27,470 nt of DNA from Bacteroidales bacterium UBA5206 (GCA_002412705.1 DHVO01000150.1:1-27470), one strand, 5' to 3'; positions 7,341 to 16,439 are shown, counted from the first letter of the stretch. Notes: generated by a model not told the origin, from the letters alone. Made by a program: numbers and translations.

Positions 7341-8561
7341 ATGAGCAAGATGACCTCAAAAGATTACATTGCAAGAGAGGACAAATTCGGAGCCCACAAC
7401 TACCACCCACTTCCTGTTGTACTTGAGCGTGGAGAGGGTATTTATATGTGGGATGTTGAAGGTAAGCGTTACTTCGACTTCCTATCAGCATATTCTGCTG
7501 TAAACCAAGGCCATTGTCATCCAAAAATTGTTAAAGCCCTTGTAGATCAGGCGCAAAAGCTTACCCTAACCTCAAGAGCATTTTACAACAACGTACTTGG
7601 AGAGTACGAAGAGTATATCACTAAGTACTTTGGTTACGACAAGGTTCTTCCTATGAACACTGGTGCTGAAGCCGACGAAACAGCTCTTAAGCTTTGCCGT
7701 AAGTGGGCTTACAAGAAGAAAGGCATTAAGGATAACGAAGCAAAGATTATTGTTTGTGATGGTAACTTCCACGGACGTACCATTACCATTGTTTCTATGA
7801 GTAATGATCCTGATTCATATGCTGGTTACGGCCCATTCACTCCTGGTTTTGTTCGTATTCCTTACAACGACCTTGCTGCTCTTGAGCGTGAACTAGCAGA
7901 TCCTAACGTTGCTGGTTTCCTTCTTGAGCCAATCCAAGGTGAGGCTGGTGTGTTTGTTCCAGACGAAGGATACCTAAAGAAAGCTTACGACCTTTGTAAG
8001 AAGCACAACGTGCTTTTCATTGCCGATGAGGTTCAAACGGGTATTGCACGTACAGGTAAGCTACTTGCTTGCGATCACGAAGGTGTTCGTCCAGATGTAC
8101 TTATCCTAGGTAAAGCTGTTTCTGGTGGTGTTATTCCAGTTTCTGCTGTTCTTGCCGATGATGAGATTATGCTAACCATTAAACCAGGTGAGCACGGCTC
8201 TACCTTTGGTGGTTTCCCTCTAGCTGGTAAAGTTGCTATTGCTGCTCTTGAAGTAATTAAGGAAGAAAAACTTGCAGAGAACGCTGAGAATATGGGTAAA
8301 ATCTTCCGCGAGGAGATGAGCAACTTTAAGAGCGATATGATTGAGCTAGTTCGTGGTAAGGGGCTACTTAATGCTATTGTAATAAACAACAAGCCAGGTA
8401 AAACTGCTTGGGATGTTTGTATGGCAATGGCAGAGAAAGGCGTACTTGCTAAGCCAACTCATGGAAATATTATTCGCTTTGCTCCTCCTCTTGTTATTAA
8501 AGAGGCTGAACTACGCGAAGCAATTGGCCTAATTAAGGAAGCATTCAAACAATTTGAATAG
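7341..8561 (+). CDS. rocD: Ornithine aminotransferase
   Basis: This 406-residue PLP enzyme transfers the delta-amino group of ornithine to 2-oxoglutarate, giving glutamate semialdehyde. It links arginine/ornithine with proline and glutamate. It reads as a class III aminotransferase of the OAT group from end to end: GAHNYHPLPVVLERGEGIYM at the N-terminus, YSAVNQGHCHPKI, NTGAEADETALKLCRKW, NFHGRTITIVSMS, ADEVQTGIARTGK and the PLP lysine K258 in LILGKAVSGG. Length is typical (about 400). ATG occurs at codons 1 and 4, and I keep the first. Codons are strongly biased to GGT/GCT/GTT compared with neighbours, suggesting high expression. It is monocistronic, ends in a strong terminator, and is divergent from the nitroreductase. 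Confidence 0.94.
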   Translation: MSKMTSKDYIAREDKFGAHNYHPLPVVLERGEGIYMWDVEGKRYFDFLSAYSAVNQGHCHPKIVKALVDQAQKLTLTSRAFYNNVLGEYEEYITKYFGYDKVLPMNTGAEADETALKLCRKWAYKKKGIKDNEAKIIVCDGNFHGRTITIVSMSNDPDSYAGYGPFTPGFVRIPYNDLAALERELADPNVAGFLLEPIQGEAGVFVPDEGYLKKAYDLCKKHNVLFIADEVQTGIARTGKLLACDHEGVRPDVLILGKAVSGGVIPVSAVLADDEIMLTIKPGEHGSTFGGFPLAGKVAIAALEVIKEEKLAENAENMGKIFREEMSNFKSDMIELVRGKGLLNAIVINNKPGKTAWDVCMAMAEKGVLAKPTHGNIIRFAPPLVIKEAELREAIGLIKEAFKQFE

Positions 8562-8580
8562 TCTTTATAGCTAAAAATAC

Positions 8581-8607
8581 AAAAGAGGGGCAAGCCCCTC
8601 TTTTTTT
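8581..8607. terminator. Bidirectional terminator between ornithine aminotransferase and amt
   Basis: A 10-bp stem (8581-8590 with 8595-8604) and a 4-base loop are followed by a T-run on the plus strand. The complement of the leading A-run serves the minus-strand amt gene that ends at 8649. Confidence 0.85.
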
Positions 8608-8648
8608 GTGCCTTAGTAAAGCACTTATCTAACAAAACAAACAATGAT

Positions 8649-9869
8649 CTAAAGTGCGCCTTCGTCGTAAGCACGTTCACCATGTATGGAGTAGTCAAGT
8701 CCTTCCATCTCCTCGGCTTCCGAAACCCTAACCCTAGTAACAAGGTTAATAAGGTAAAGCATTAGGTAGGTAAACAGGAAGGCATATAAAGCAGTTCCTG
8801 CTACGGCAACAAGCTCTTTAACAAAAAAGGCTACATTGCCATGTATTAAACCGTCGGTACCAGCAGCATTAACACTTTTGGTTGCAAATACTCCCAGCAG
8901 AATGGTACCAACAACACCACCCATTCCGTGTACACCCCAAACATCTAGTGCATCGTCCCAACCAAGTTTATTCTTAAGCTGTACTGCATAGTAACAAACC
9001 ATAGATGCAGCAATACCAATAATAGGTGCAGCCCACACAGGAACAAATCCGGCACAAGGGGTTATTGTAGCCAAACCAGCAATAGAACCAGTAAGTAAGC
9101 CAACCAGTTTAGGTTTACGGGCATGCATCCATTCTATAACAACCCACGTAATTGTGGCAAAAGAGGCTGCAATATCGGTGTTTAAAAAAGCAAGTGTGGT
9201 TACAGAGTCCACAGCCACTTCGCTACCCGCATTAAAACCATACCATCCAAACCAAAGCAATCCGCTACCAATAGCAACTAAAGGAATGCTGTTTGGAGTT
9301 GAGTTTTTATCGTTACGAGGGCCTACAAAGAATACCGAAGCCAATGCGGCAAATCCTGCTGTAGCATGAACTACAATTCCTCCAGCAAAGTCCAGAACAC
9401 CCCACTCGGCAAGAATTCCACCACCCCAAATCATATGTACAAATGGGTAGTAAACTAGTATTTGCCAAAAAGTTAAGAAAATAAGGTACGATTTAAAGGT
9501 TACCCTATTAACAAAAGCACCAGTAATAAGGGCAGGAGTAATAATGGCAAACATCATTTGGTATGCAACAAATAGGTACTCAGGAATTTTACCATTACCA
9601 GACCACAGCATATCAGGTGTAATACCACTTAAAAATGCCTTATCAAAATTTCCAATTATTCCACCTTCACCGCCACTAAAGCAAAGGGAATAGCCAAAGG
9701 CAATCCATAGAACGGTGGTCCAACCCAACGAAACAAAGCTTTGGATCATAATTCCCAAAATGTTCCGTTTTGATGCTAATCCACCATAAAAGAAAGCCAA
9801 ACCAGGAGTCATGAGCATTACCAAACTTGTGGCAAGCAGCATAAATCCAGTAGAACCTGTTTCTAACAT
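8649..9869 (-). CDS. amt: Ammonium transporter, Amt family
   Basis: This 406-residue inner-membrane ammonium channel has about 11 membrane segments. The pore residues line up closely with E. coli AmtB: twin histidines H168 (GGIVVHATAG) and H314 (VWGVHGMGG), gate Phe F107 (YQMMFAI) and F212 (GFNAGS), W148 (HMIWGGG) and D160 (LDFAGG). The N-terminus starts directly before TM1 (MTPGLAFFYGG) with only a short extension, and the C-terminal tail ends GLDYSIHGERAYDEGAL. It is the second gene of a pair, 36 bases after the TorF-like porin. No glnK/PII gene is in this operon, although glnK-amt pairing is common in many bacteria. Confidence 0.96.
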   Translation of the reverse strand: MLETGSTGFMLLATSLVMLMTPGLAFFYGGLASKRNILGIMIQSFVSLGWTTVLWIAFGYSLCFSGGEGGIIGNFDKAFLSGITPDMLWSGNGKIPEYLFVAYQMMFAIITPALITGAFVNRVTFKSYLIFLTFWQILVYYPFVHMIWGGGILAEWGVLDFAGGIVVHATAGFAALASVFFVGPRNDKNSTPNSIPLVAIGSGLLWFGWYGFNAGSEVAVDSVTTLAFLNTDIAASFATITWVVIEWMHARKPKLVGLLTGSIAGLATITPCAGFVPVWAAPIIGIAASMVCYYAVQLKNKLGWDDALDVWGVHGMGGVVGTILLGVFATKSVNAAGTDGLIHGNVAFFVKELVAVAGTALYAFLFTYLMLYLINLVTRVRVSEAEEMEGLDYSIHGERAYDEGAL

Positions 9870-9905
9870 AGCATTAAGATTTAGTTTGTTAAAGCAATAG
9901 TTTTC

Positions 9906-10700
9906 TTAAAACGAGAGGCCAAACACAAAGAATACCCTTTCGGCCTCGGGATTTATTACAAATGAGGTTTTGAGGGGAAGACTAAACTTGTTTGTAATTT
10001 CAATAGATCTTTCGGCTGTTATGCCCATATTAACTATACCAACCGATTGGTTCCCATAAAAAGCTACTTCGCCCAAATCCTCATCAGGATTATCCAAGGC
10101 AGCTCCAATAAAGTAGGATAAATCTGTTCCTTTAAGAGTATGGCTATACCCAACCTCCAAGTATTTAGACATAAAAATATCGCCAGTAGAACCGTCGGCA
10201 TTTACTTTATGTGCATCGGCACCATACATATTCATTGAAAAAGCAACCGATAATGGGAAGCTGCTTGTTCCGTTAAAGGCAACGGTTGCCTCAAACAAAT
10301 GGCCTGTGGCATCCTTGTCATAGTCAAAATACTTTGGACTAGAACCATCGTCGGCAGGGAAAAAGTAATCGGTAAGCGTTAGCGAGAGCAACTCATTGTA
10401 TGAGTATGAAACAAAAAGGTCCGCTTCTTGAGCCACTTGTGAGCCCCCAATGGAATAGGCACCCCATGCACCAATTTGAAATGAATGCTTGCTTGTACCA
10501 AAGGTAAAGGCCAGCGAAGGCTGAATACTTGGAGCATTTCCTCCTAAGTTCAATCCGCGCCAAACGTATCGGCTCATAATATCTACACCAAAGGATATGG
10601 GAGATTCGCCAGAAGGGGTTACTACTGTGTCGGGCTTTTCCTGAGCAGCAGTAACAAGGGCTAAACAGACTAGAAAACAGCTAGTAATATACTTTATCAT
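9906..10700 (-). CDS. Outer membrane porin of TorF/Gcw_chp type
   Basis: I place the start at 10700, because the protein then opens with a clean signal peptide (MIKYITSCFLVCLALVTAAQ). An in-frame start at 10733 would add 11 residues ahead of it and overlap the predicted -7 box. The mature part looks like a small beta-barrel of alternating hydrophobic strands ending in aromatic VFFVFGLSF. The opening strand SFGVDIMSRYVWRGLNLGGN, followed by PSIQPSLAFTFG, resembles the Gcw_chp/TorF family (typically S.YRFRG.s....PA.Q). Members of that family are often found beside amt genes, as here. The inferred role is an outer-membrane pore that feeds ammonium or related solutes to Amt. Transport has not been shown from sequence. 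Family assignment is moderate. Confidence 0.72.
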   Translation of the reverse strand: MIKYITSCFLVCLALVTAAQEKPDTVVTPSGESPISFGVDIMSRYVWRGLNLGGNAPSIQPSLAFTFGTSKHSFQIGAWGAYSIGGSQVAQEADLFVSYSYNELLSLTLTDYFFPADDGSSPKYFDYDKDATGHLFEATVAFNGTSSFPLSVAFSMNMYGADAHKVNADGSTGDIFMSKYLEVGYSHTLKGTDLSYFIGAALDNPDEDLGEVAFYGNQSVGIVNMGITAERSIEITNKFSLPLKTSFVINPEAERVFFVFGLSF

Positions 10701-10730
10701 AGCATGTGGAATAATTGGTTTCACATGCCC

Positions 10731-10761
10731 CAAAAGTATTTGGCTGTTATGCCTATAACAA
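10731..10761 (-). promoter_or_regulatory. Promoter of the porin-amt operon
   Basis: On the minus strand, TTG (complement of 10759-10761) is followed after 20 bases by TACTTTTG (complement of 10731-10738), an exact TAnnTTTG. This fits the Bacteroidota -33/-7 consensus. The predicted start of transcription is near 10725, giving a leader of about 25 bases before the porin ATG. Confidence 0.58.
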
Positions 10762-10783
10762 TAAAGGAATCCCTGATTTTAGC

Positions 10784-10800
10784 CTACGTGAAACACGTAG
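10784..10800. promoter_or_regulatory. Perfect palindrome, candidate response-regulator operator
   Basis: CTACGTGAAACACGTAG is a perfect 7-3-7 inverted repeat located between the response regulator stop and the porin-amt promoter. Its centre lies about 67 bases upstream of the predicted transcription start, a usual position for an activator site. No T-run follows on the minus strand, so a terminator is less likely. The factor that binds it is inferred, not known. Confidence 0.45.
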
Positions 10801-10816
10801 AATCTATTAAATCTAG

Positions 10817-11473
10817 CTATGCATCAGCTAAACCGTTTCTAATGGCAAACTTAACCAGCTCCACGGTACTCTTGAAATTTAGCTTTTGCATCATGTTGCT
10901 TTTATGCGTTTCAACCGTTCTCACGCTAATGCTTAGCTGCTTAGCAATTTCCTGATTAGAAAGTCCTTCTACAAACAAGCGTAAAATCTCTTGCTCTCTA
11001 AGCGTAAGCATGGCAATGGGCTTGGGGTCCGATTCAGGATGCGCCTTTGCCATGCTTAAATAGCTATTAAATATGCTTTGCGTAATACTTGGGCTGTAGT
11101 ACTCTTTACCTTGCATAACGGAAAGGATAGCTCCAATAAGCTCGTTTTTAGTGGTTTCCTCCTTTGAAAGGTAGCCCTTTGCTCCTGCTCCAATTGCATT
11201 ATGAATGTAATCGGGCGTTATGTACATGCTAAGGATAATGACCCTAACGGAGGGAAAGCGCTCGGTAATTTTACGGGTAAGCTCTATGCCCGACATGCAA
11301 GGCATTGAAATGTCTGTAATAACAACATCGGGCATTTTCTGACTAATAAACTCTAAGGCTTGTGCTCCACCCTGGGCAATTGTGGTTGCCGATATTCTAT
11401 CATCGCTATCAAGCATGCCCCGTAGGCCATCTAGAACAATTTTGTGGTCATCAATAAGCAATACTGAAATCAT
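10817..11473 (-). CDS. NarL/FixJ-type response regulator
   Basis: This 218-residue two-component transcription factor has an N-terminal receiver domain (1-120) with the acidic pair D8/D9, phosphoacceptor D54 (VVITDISMP), S82 and K104 (GYLSKEE). The C-terminal LuxR-type helix-turn-helix (about 150-215) has LTLREQEILRLFVEGLSNQE, then IAKQLSISVRTVETHKSNMM. All phosphorylation residues are present. The start codon overlaps the stop of the sensor kinase gene by four bases (ATGA), so the two are translationally coupled and almost certainly form a pair. The next gene in the same direction is the porin-amt operon with the palindrome in between, making that operon a candidate target. Confidence 0.94.
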   Translation of the reverse strand: MISVLLIDDHKIVLDGLRGMLDSDDRISATTIAQGGAQALEFISQKMPDVVITDISMPCMSGIELTRKITERFPSVRVIILSMYITPDYIHNAIGAGAKGYLSKEETTKNELIGAILSVMQGKEYYSPSITQSIFNSYLSMAKAHPESDPKPIAMLTLREQEILRLFVEGLSNQEIAKQLSISVRTVETHKSNMMQKLNFKSTVELVKFAIRNGLADA

Positions 11474-13542
11474 TTTACTGCATTTTGTAGTACAACTCTA
11501 ATTGCCGTTCCTTGGCTTGGCCCCGATTCCAAAACAAAGTTTCCTCCAAGCAGCATGGTGCGCTCTCGCATATTATAAATACCATTGCCTGCTAAATTTA
11601 CCTTTTTGTCGGGATTAAAGCCGGTTCCATTATCCTCTACCACTAGTATAATTCTACCATTAGCACTCATTAACTCCACGTTTGCTTGGGTTGCCTTAGA
11701 GTGTTTTACTGTGTTATTAAGCGCTTCCTGCACAATTCTATATAAATAGGTTGCAGTTCGTTCGCCAATTACCATGTCCCTGCTGGTACAAGCAAAGTTA
11801 ACCTTAATACCCGACGATAAGGAGACCTCGTTACATAGATTTAATAGCGCATCGCAAAGGAGCAAATCGCCCAACGCTGGAGGTCGTAGATTGCTTGAGA
11901 TTTGCCGCACCTCAGCAATTAGCTGGGCAAACATCCCCTTAACCTTTTCTATTACCATACCAGAACTGGGTAACGATAGTGACGATATGCTCTCTAGGTG
12001 AAGCTTTGTTGCTATCAACTTTTGTCCTAATCCATCGTGCAGTTCACGCGATATGCGCTTCCGTTCCAATTCCTGACCATCAATCAGCGCAGTAGTACGC
12101 TTACGTTGCTGCTCCTCTAACGCCTTTTCTGCTAATTTCCTTACTGTAATGTCCCTAGCAATGAGTACATCCATGCTCCTCCCATTGTAATGGGTTGATA
12201 AAGCGCTAAGTTCAATCTGCACATCCGGTTTACTTCCCCTATAAATTACCGTTTCTAGTGTTTCCCCCTGCTTGGGGATGGTGCTTACTATGTCGTTTAC
12301 ACTTTGCTCCTGTAGTTCGGCAACCGTTTTCCCTGCCAGGCCAGCCATCGCTTGGTTTACCAGTTGGATTCTCCCCTTGTCGTGAATTATTATACCCTCG
12401 GTAGTGGCATTGTAGAATAGGTTTAGCCGCTTCTCTCGTTCAGTTAAATGTTCTGTTATTTCATTAATTCTATACGCCATCTGGTTAAATGACTTGGCCA
12501 GCGCTCCAATTTCATCGGTTGTACTAATTGATACGGAAACATTGAAGTTTCCCTGGGCAACGCTTTCGGTTGCTCGCTTAAGCTGGACTATTGGATTTGA
12601 TATGGTTCTTGATATTATGTATGATATGGCAAATACAAAAAATGAGATAACTAACGATAGAAAAACAATATCGTTTCTAAGGGCTGCAATAGGCTTCATG
12701 GCCTCCTTTAAATCTATTTCGGCAAGAACCACCCAGCGCAAACCCATAATATTTACTGGCTCAAATGCGCTAATAACTTCAACGCCCCTATAATCGGGGA
12801 AAATATCGGTTCCCGTTACTCCGCTTAGCCCTTTCTCTACACCCTTTGTTTTGGCTTCAACCCTAAGAATTGCATTGGGTTCAAACCTCGACTTAGTTCT
12901 AAGCCGATAGTCGGAGCCCACAATATACGCCTCGCCAGAATAGCCAAAACCTGTTTCTAATGCGTACTGAATTCCTAACCTTGATATAATATCAGAATCA
13001 ATTTGATACATCCAAACAAGTGCATTCAACGTATCCTTAACCACAATAAAGCAAGCCGAAGGGCTATTTGCAGCCTCATTGTTGCTCTTCACAATATCGT
13101 GGAGATAAATGGTTGTGTTGGGAGGCAAATTGCTTGCAAAACCTATTAGTAAATCATTAGAGTAATGCTGAGAATCAGACGTATTGGATGCATAAACCTT
13201 ACGGTTTAGTGTGTCAACTAGGTATAGGTTTGCAAAATCATAGTTTGCATAAAGCTTTTGGTCACTTACAAAGCGAGCATAAGTGCTGCTGTTCTGGTTT
13301 GTTGATTTTAGCCTCTCACCAAGACTACTGGATATGGACAAAGCATTCCTTATGCGCTCAGAAAAGAAGAACTCAACCTGACTCTTCTTAAAAACCCTCA
13401 CAGAAGTTAGCTGGTCCAGCGTTCGCTTAAGCATTGCCTCCCGGGTGTATCTAAAGTAGTAAACCCCAAGAATGGTAATGGAAAAAACGCCTACAAGAAG
13501 AGCCAGCGCAACAATTTTAAACTTAACCGATAACCTATGCAT
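11470..13542 (-). CDS. NarX-like sensor histidine kinase (Cache-HAMP-PAS)
   Basis: This is a 690-residue membrane sensor. TM1 lies at about residues 8-30 and a periplasmic dCache-like domain at about 31-288, containing GFGYSGEAYIVGSDYRLRTKS, a common Cache loop. TM2 is at about 291-312, HAMP at 313-365, a PAS domain at about 370-470 (FYNATTEGIIIHDKGRI) and a short coiled linker. The HisKA_3 dimer domain carries the phospho-His H502 in RISRELHDGLGQKL. The HATPase has N610 (EALNNTVKHS), D637 (VEDNGTGF) and GNGIYNMRER. The kinase core is intact and of the NarX/DegS group that partners NarL-type regulators, matching the overlapping downstream gene. The stimulus is unknown. Linkage to amt suggests a nitrogen-related signal, as inference only. 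Confidence 0.92.
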   Translation of the reverse strand: MHRLSVKFKIVALALLVGVFSITILGVYYFRYTREAMLKRTLDQLTSVRVFKKSQVEFFFSERIRNALSISSSLGERLKSTNQNSSTYARFVSDQKLYANYDFANLYLVDTLNRKVYASNTSDSQHYSNDLLIGFASNLPPNTTIYLHDIVKSNNEAANSPSACFIVVKDTLNALVWMYQIDSDIISRLGIQYALETGFGYSGEAYIVGSDYRLRTKSRFEPNAILRVEAKTKGVEKGLSGVTGTDIFPDYRGVEVISAFEPVNIMGLRWVVLAEIDLKEAMKPIAALRNDIVFLSLVISFFVFAISYIISRTISNPIVQLKRATESVAQGNFNVSVSISTTDEIGALAKSFNQMAYRINEITEHLTEREKRLNLFYNATTEGIIIHDKGRIQLVNQAMAGLAGKTVAELQEQSVNDIVSTIPKQGETLETVIYRGSKPDVQIELSALSTHYNGRSMDVLIARDITVRKLAEKALEEQQRKRTTALIDGQELERKRISRELHDGLGQKLIATKLHLESISSLSLPSSGMVIEKVKGMFAQLIAEVRQISSNLRPPALGDLLLCDALLNLCNEVSLSSGIKVNFACTSRDMVIGERTATYLYRIVQEALNNTVKHSKATQANVELMSANGRIILVVEDNGTGFNPDKKVNLAGNGIYNMRERTMLLGGNFVLESGPSQGTAIRVVLQNAVK

Positions 13543-13756
13543 ACAAAATAAATGTGGCTAAATGTAGCAATTATCCCATTGCAAAGCCTATAGCTTTGTA
13601 AAGCATATCATTAAGAACCCCCATTATTAAGGGTTAATTTTTATTACCAAGTTAAACCAATAAAGTTTGCTCGAATCAAACCCAACAATTACAGAGGATT
13701 CATTTTCTTTGTACAACGATAGATTAACCCCAAACATATTTGAAAATTGTTTAACC

Positions 13757-15796
13757 ATGAAACAACTATTTTACCCAATGGCAATACTAGCCATAGCCGC
13801 AGTTAGCTTTAGCAGCTGCGAGTCGAAGCAGGGTGAAGAGAAGGCTTTTGATCCTGCTCAAATGGATCTTAGCGTGAAACCCGGTGTAGATTTTTACGAG
13901 TACGTTAACGGAACATGGATGAAAAACACCGTTATCCCAGAGGATAAATCGCGTTACGGCTCATTTGATATGCTCCAAGAGAGTAACAATAAAATACTTA
14001 AGGAGATATTCGAGAAAGCGGCAGCAAAAGCGGATGCTCCCAAAGGCAGCAGTTGGCAAAAGGTTGGCGATTTTTACGCTTCGGGAATGGATACCATTGC
14101 CATTGAAGAGCAGGGATTAATCCCTATTACCAACAACCTTAACAGCATTGCTACTCTTGCTAACACTACCGATTTACAAAAGGAAATTGCATTGCTACAC
14201 ACCATTAGGGTTTCGCCCCTTTTCTTTGTGTATGCAGGACAGGACGATAAGCAAAGCGACCAAATTATAGTGAACCTATACCAAGGCGGATTAGGATTGC
14301 CAGACAGAGATTACTACCTATCGCCCGATCCTCGCTCAAAAACCATTAGAGAGGAGTACCAAAAGCATCTAACTGCAGTGTTTAGCCTCCTTGGTCAGGA
14401 TGAGGCTCAATCGGCGCTTTCGGCCGAAGCGGTTATGCAAATTGAGAGTCGCCTTGCCAAGGCTTCTATGACCCGCCTAGAGCGCCGCGATCCAAATAAA
14501 ACCTACAATAAGGTTAGCTTACAGGAGATGCAAAGCATTGCACCTGCCTTTGACTGGAATGCTTACTTTACAAATATCAGCATTGATGTTCCCTCCGATT
14601 TTGTTATAGACAACCCAACCTTCTTTGCCGAAGTGAGCAAAATGCTAACCGAGCTACCTATTGATAGCTGGAAAACATACCTTACCTGGAATCTAATCAA
14701 CCGTTTCTCTCCATACCTTAGCTCACCATTTGTTGAGCAACAGTTCAACTTCTTTGGTAAGGTACTATCGGGTAGTCAAAAGAACAAGCCCAGATGGGAA
14801 CGCGTTGCTGGCTCTGCAAACATGGCTCTTGGCGAAGCCATTGGTCAGGTTTACGTAGAGGAAAACTTCCCTCCTCAGGCAAAGGAAAAAATGGTTACCC
14901 TTGTTGCCAATCTTGAGGATGCTTACCGTGAGCGTATCCAGAATCTTACCTGGATGAGCGAGGTTACCAAGCAAAAAGCCATTGATAAGCTTAACGCAAT
15001 GAACGTTAAGGTTGGTTATCCCGATAAGTGGACCGATTACACAAATTTAGAAATAGATAGGGATAGCTACGCTGCTAACATTAAGCGCTCTTTAGCCTTC
15101 TCTTTCAGAAAGAATATGGACAAGTTGGGCAAACCCGTGGACCGCGACGAGTGGTTTATGAATCCACAAACGGTTAACGCGTACTATAGCCCATCCATGA
15201 ACGAGATTGTTTTCCCTGCAGGGATTCTTCAACCTCCCTTCTTTAACCTTTACGCCGACGATGCCATAAACTATGGTGGTATTGGGGTAGTTATTGGTCA
15301 CGAAATGACTCACGGTTTCGACGATCAGGGTAGGCTATACAGCAAGGATGGCAACCTAGAGGAGTGGTGGACACCAGAGGATGCAGAGAAGTTCAAGGCA
15401 CTTACCCAACCGTTAGTTGACCAGTACAACGCGTTTGTTGCCATTGATAGCATGCACCTTGACGGCAACCTTACCCTAGGTGAGAACATTGCCGATTACG
15501 GTGGGCTAACCATTGCATACCATGCCTTCCGCAAATCGCTTGAAGGGAATAACGAGCCCTCTCCTATTGATGGTTTTACCGCCAACCAACGCTTCTTCCT
15601 ATCGTATGGAAACATCTGGCGGCAGGTAATTCGCGATGAGGAGCTAATGCGCCGTGTTAAAGAGGATGTGCATTCACCTGGCCGTTTTAGGGTTAACGGT
15701 GCGCTATTTAACATCCCCGAGTTCTACCAGGCATTTACCATTGAGCCTACAGAACCACTATACATTGCACCCGAAAAGCGCGCAACTATTTGGTAG
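13757..15796 (+). CDS. M13 family zinc metallopeptidase, lipoprotein
   Basis: I choose ATG at 13757 (679 residues). It gives a lipoprotein signal peptide with lipobox SFSSC (Cys20), whereas the upstream TTG at 13667 would bury the signal. The enzyme is a neprilysin/PepO-like oligopeptidase. The N-terminal lid begins VDFYEYVNGTWMKN, and the substrate-binding NAYYSP motif precedes the zinc site. That site is HEMTH (H515, E516, H519) with the third ligand E576 in ENIADYGG and the transition-state Asp D580. The tail ends RATIW, like other bacterial M13 enzymes. All catalytic residues are present. It should cleave small peptides in the periplasm or at the membrane surface. It is transcribed alone and divergently from the sensor kinase. 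Confidence 0.94.
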   Translation: MKQLFYPMAILAIAAVSFSSCESKQGEEKAFDPAQMDLSVKPGVDFYEYVNGTWMKNTVIPEDKSRYGSFDMLQESNNKILKEIFEKAAAKADAPKGSSWQKVGDFYASGMDTIAIEEQGLIPITNNLNSIATLANTTDLQKEIALLHTIRVSPLFFVYAGQDDKQSDQIIVNLYQGGLGLPDRDYYLSPDPRSKTIREEYQKHLTAVFSLLGQDEAQSALSAEAVMQIESRLAKASMTRLERRDPNKTYNKVSLQEMQSIAPAFDWNAYFTNISIDVPSDFVIDNPTFFAEVSKMLTELPIDSWKTYLTWNLINRFSPYLSSPFVEQQFNFFGKVLSGSQKNKPRWERVAGSANMALGEAIGQVYVEENFPPQAKEKMVTLVANLEDAYRERIQNLTWMSEVTKQKAIDKLNAMNVKVGYPDKWTDYTNLEIDRDSYAANIKRSLAFSFRKNMDKLGKPVDRDEWFMNPQTVNAYYSPSMNEIVFPAGILQPPFFNLYADDAINYGGIGVVIGHEMTHGFDDQGRLYSKDGNLEEWWTPEDAEKFKALTQPLVDQYNAFVAIDSMHLDGNLTLGENIADYGGLTIAYHAFRKSLEGNNEPSPIDGFTANQRFFLSYGNIWRQVIRDEELMRRVKEDVHSPGRFRVNGALFNIPEFYQAFTIEPTEPLYIAPEKRATIW

Positions 15797-15822
15797 TTTT
15801 TCCTAAACCTCAATAAAATCGG

Positions 15823-15864
15823 AACCGATAAATAGCGCAATTCTCTGCTATTTATCGGTTTTTT
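15823..15864 (+). terminator. Terminator after the M13 peptidase gene
   Basis: A 14-bp perfect stem (15823-15836 with 15847-15860) with a 10-base loop runs directly into a T-run. It lies 27 bases past the stop. Confidence 0.88.
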
Positions 15865-15944
15865 ACTCTCATATATCGTTCGTTTTTAAATATACCATAC
15901 AACTGGAGACACTTAAAGTATTTAGCTCGCCATAAAATTTTCTT

Positions 15945-15952
15945 TATCTTTA
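15945..15952 (+). promoter_or_regulatory. Weak -7-like box before the YccF gene
   Basis: TATCTTTA matches seven of eight positions of TAnnTTTG and lies 52 bases before the start codon. No good -33 element is seen. Confidence 0.25.
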
Positions 15953-16003
15953 ATATATTTACAAGACTCCAGTTACTTTACAACTACCTAACAAACAACA
16001 GCT

Positions 16004-16372
16004 ATGAGCGTTATAGGAAATATTATTTGGCTTCTATTTGGCGGCATTTTTATCTTTTTTGAATACCTCGTAAGCGGTTTCGTTATGTGCCTAACCATTA
16101 TTGGTATCCCCTTTGGCATCCAAATTTTCAAGTTGTCCTTTGTGGCACTTTGGCCTTTTGGGAAGAAAATTGAAACCTCTCCAACGGGCAATGGTTGCTT
16201 AAACACCATAATGAACATTATTTGGCTACTAATTGGCGGCATTTGGATTGCCCTTAGCCATGTGGTGGTTGGCCTACTCCTAGCCATAACAATAATTGGG
16301 ATTCCCTTTGCAACGCAGCATTTTAAATTGGCTGGATTGGCGTTAACCCCCTTTGGCAAAAAAATATCGTAG
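16004..16372 (+). CDS. YccF domain inner-membrane protein
   Basis: This 122-residue protein is made of two similar halves (residues about 3-55 and 68-120). Each half starts IIWLL(F/I)GGI, crosses the membrane, and continues with LTIIGIPFG or ITIIGIPFA, then a FK......PFGKKI turn. This internal duplication is the mark of the YccF family (PF03733). Length is usual for the family. The biochemical role is unknown, and nothing in the neighbourhood clarifies it. It lies between two peptidase lipoproteins with its own intergenic spaces. Confidence 0.9.
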   Translation: MSVIGNIIWLLFGGIFIFFEYLVSGFVMCLTIIGIPFGIQIFKLSFVALWPFGKKIETSPTGNGCLNTIMNIIWLLIGGIWIALSHVVVGLLLAITIIGIPFATQHFKLAGLALTPFGKKIS

Positions 16373-16431
16373 AGGGAAACAAATGCCTGCTTACACATGA
16401 TCGAAATCATCCTTATCTCCAAGCAGAATGC

Positions 16432-16439
16432 TATGTTTG
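16432..16439 (+). promoter_or_regulatory. Candidate -7 box for the M3-like peptidase gene
   Basis: TATGTTTG fits the TAnnTTTG consensus and would start transcription about 48 bases before the ATG. The -33 match is poor (TTA 18 bases upstream). Confidence 0.35.

Noticed and set aside
10784..10800. Palindrome as terminator of the response regulator gene
   Set aside because: The stem is only 7 bp with a 3-base loop, and GCTAAAAT and not a T-run follows on the minus strand. An operator fits better.
13703..13711. TTTCTTTG before the M13 gene as a promoter
   Set aside because: It matches seven of eight positions, but no TTG lies 17-23 bases upstream. Too weak to list.
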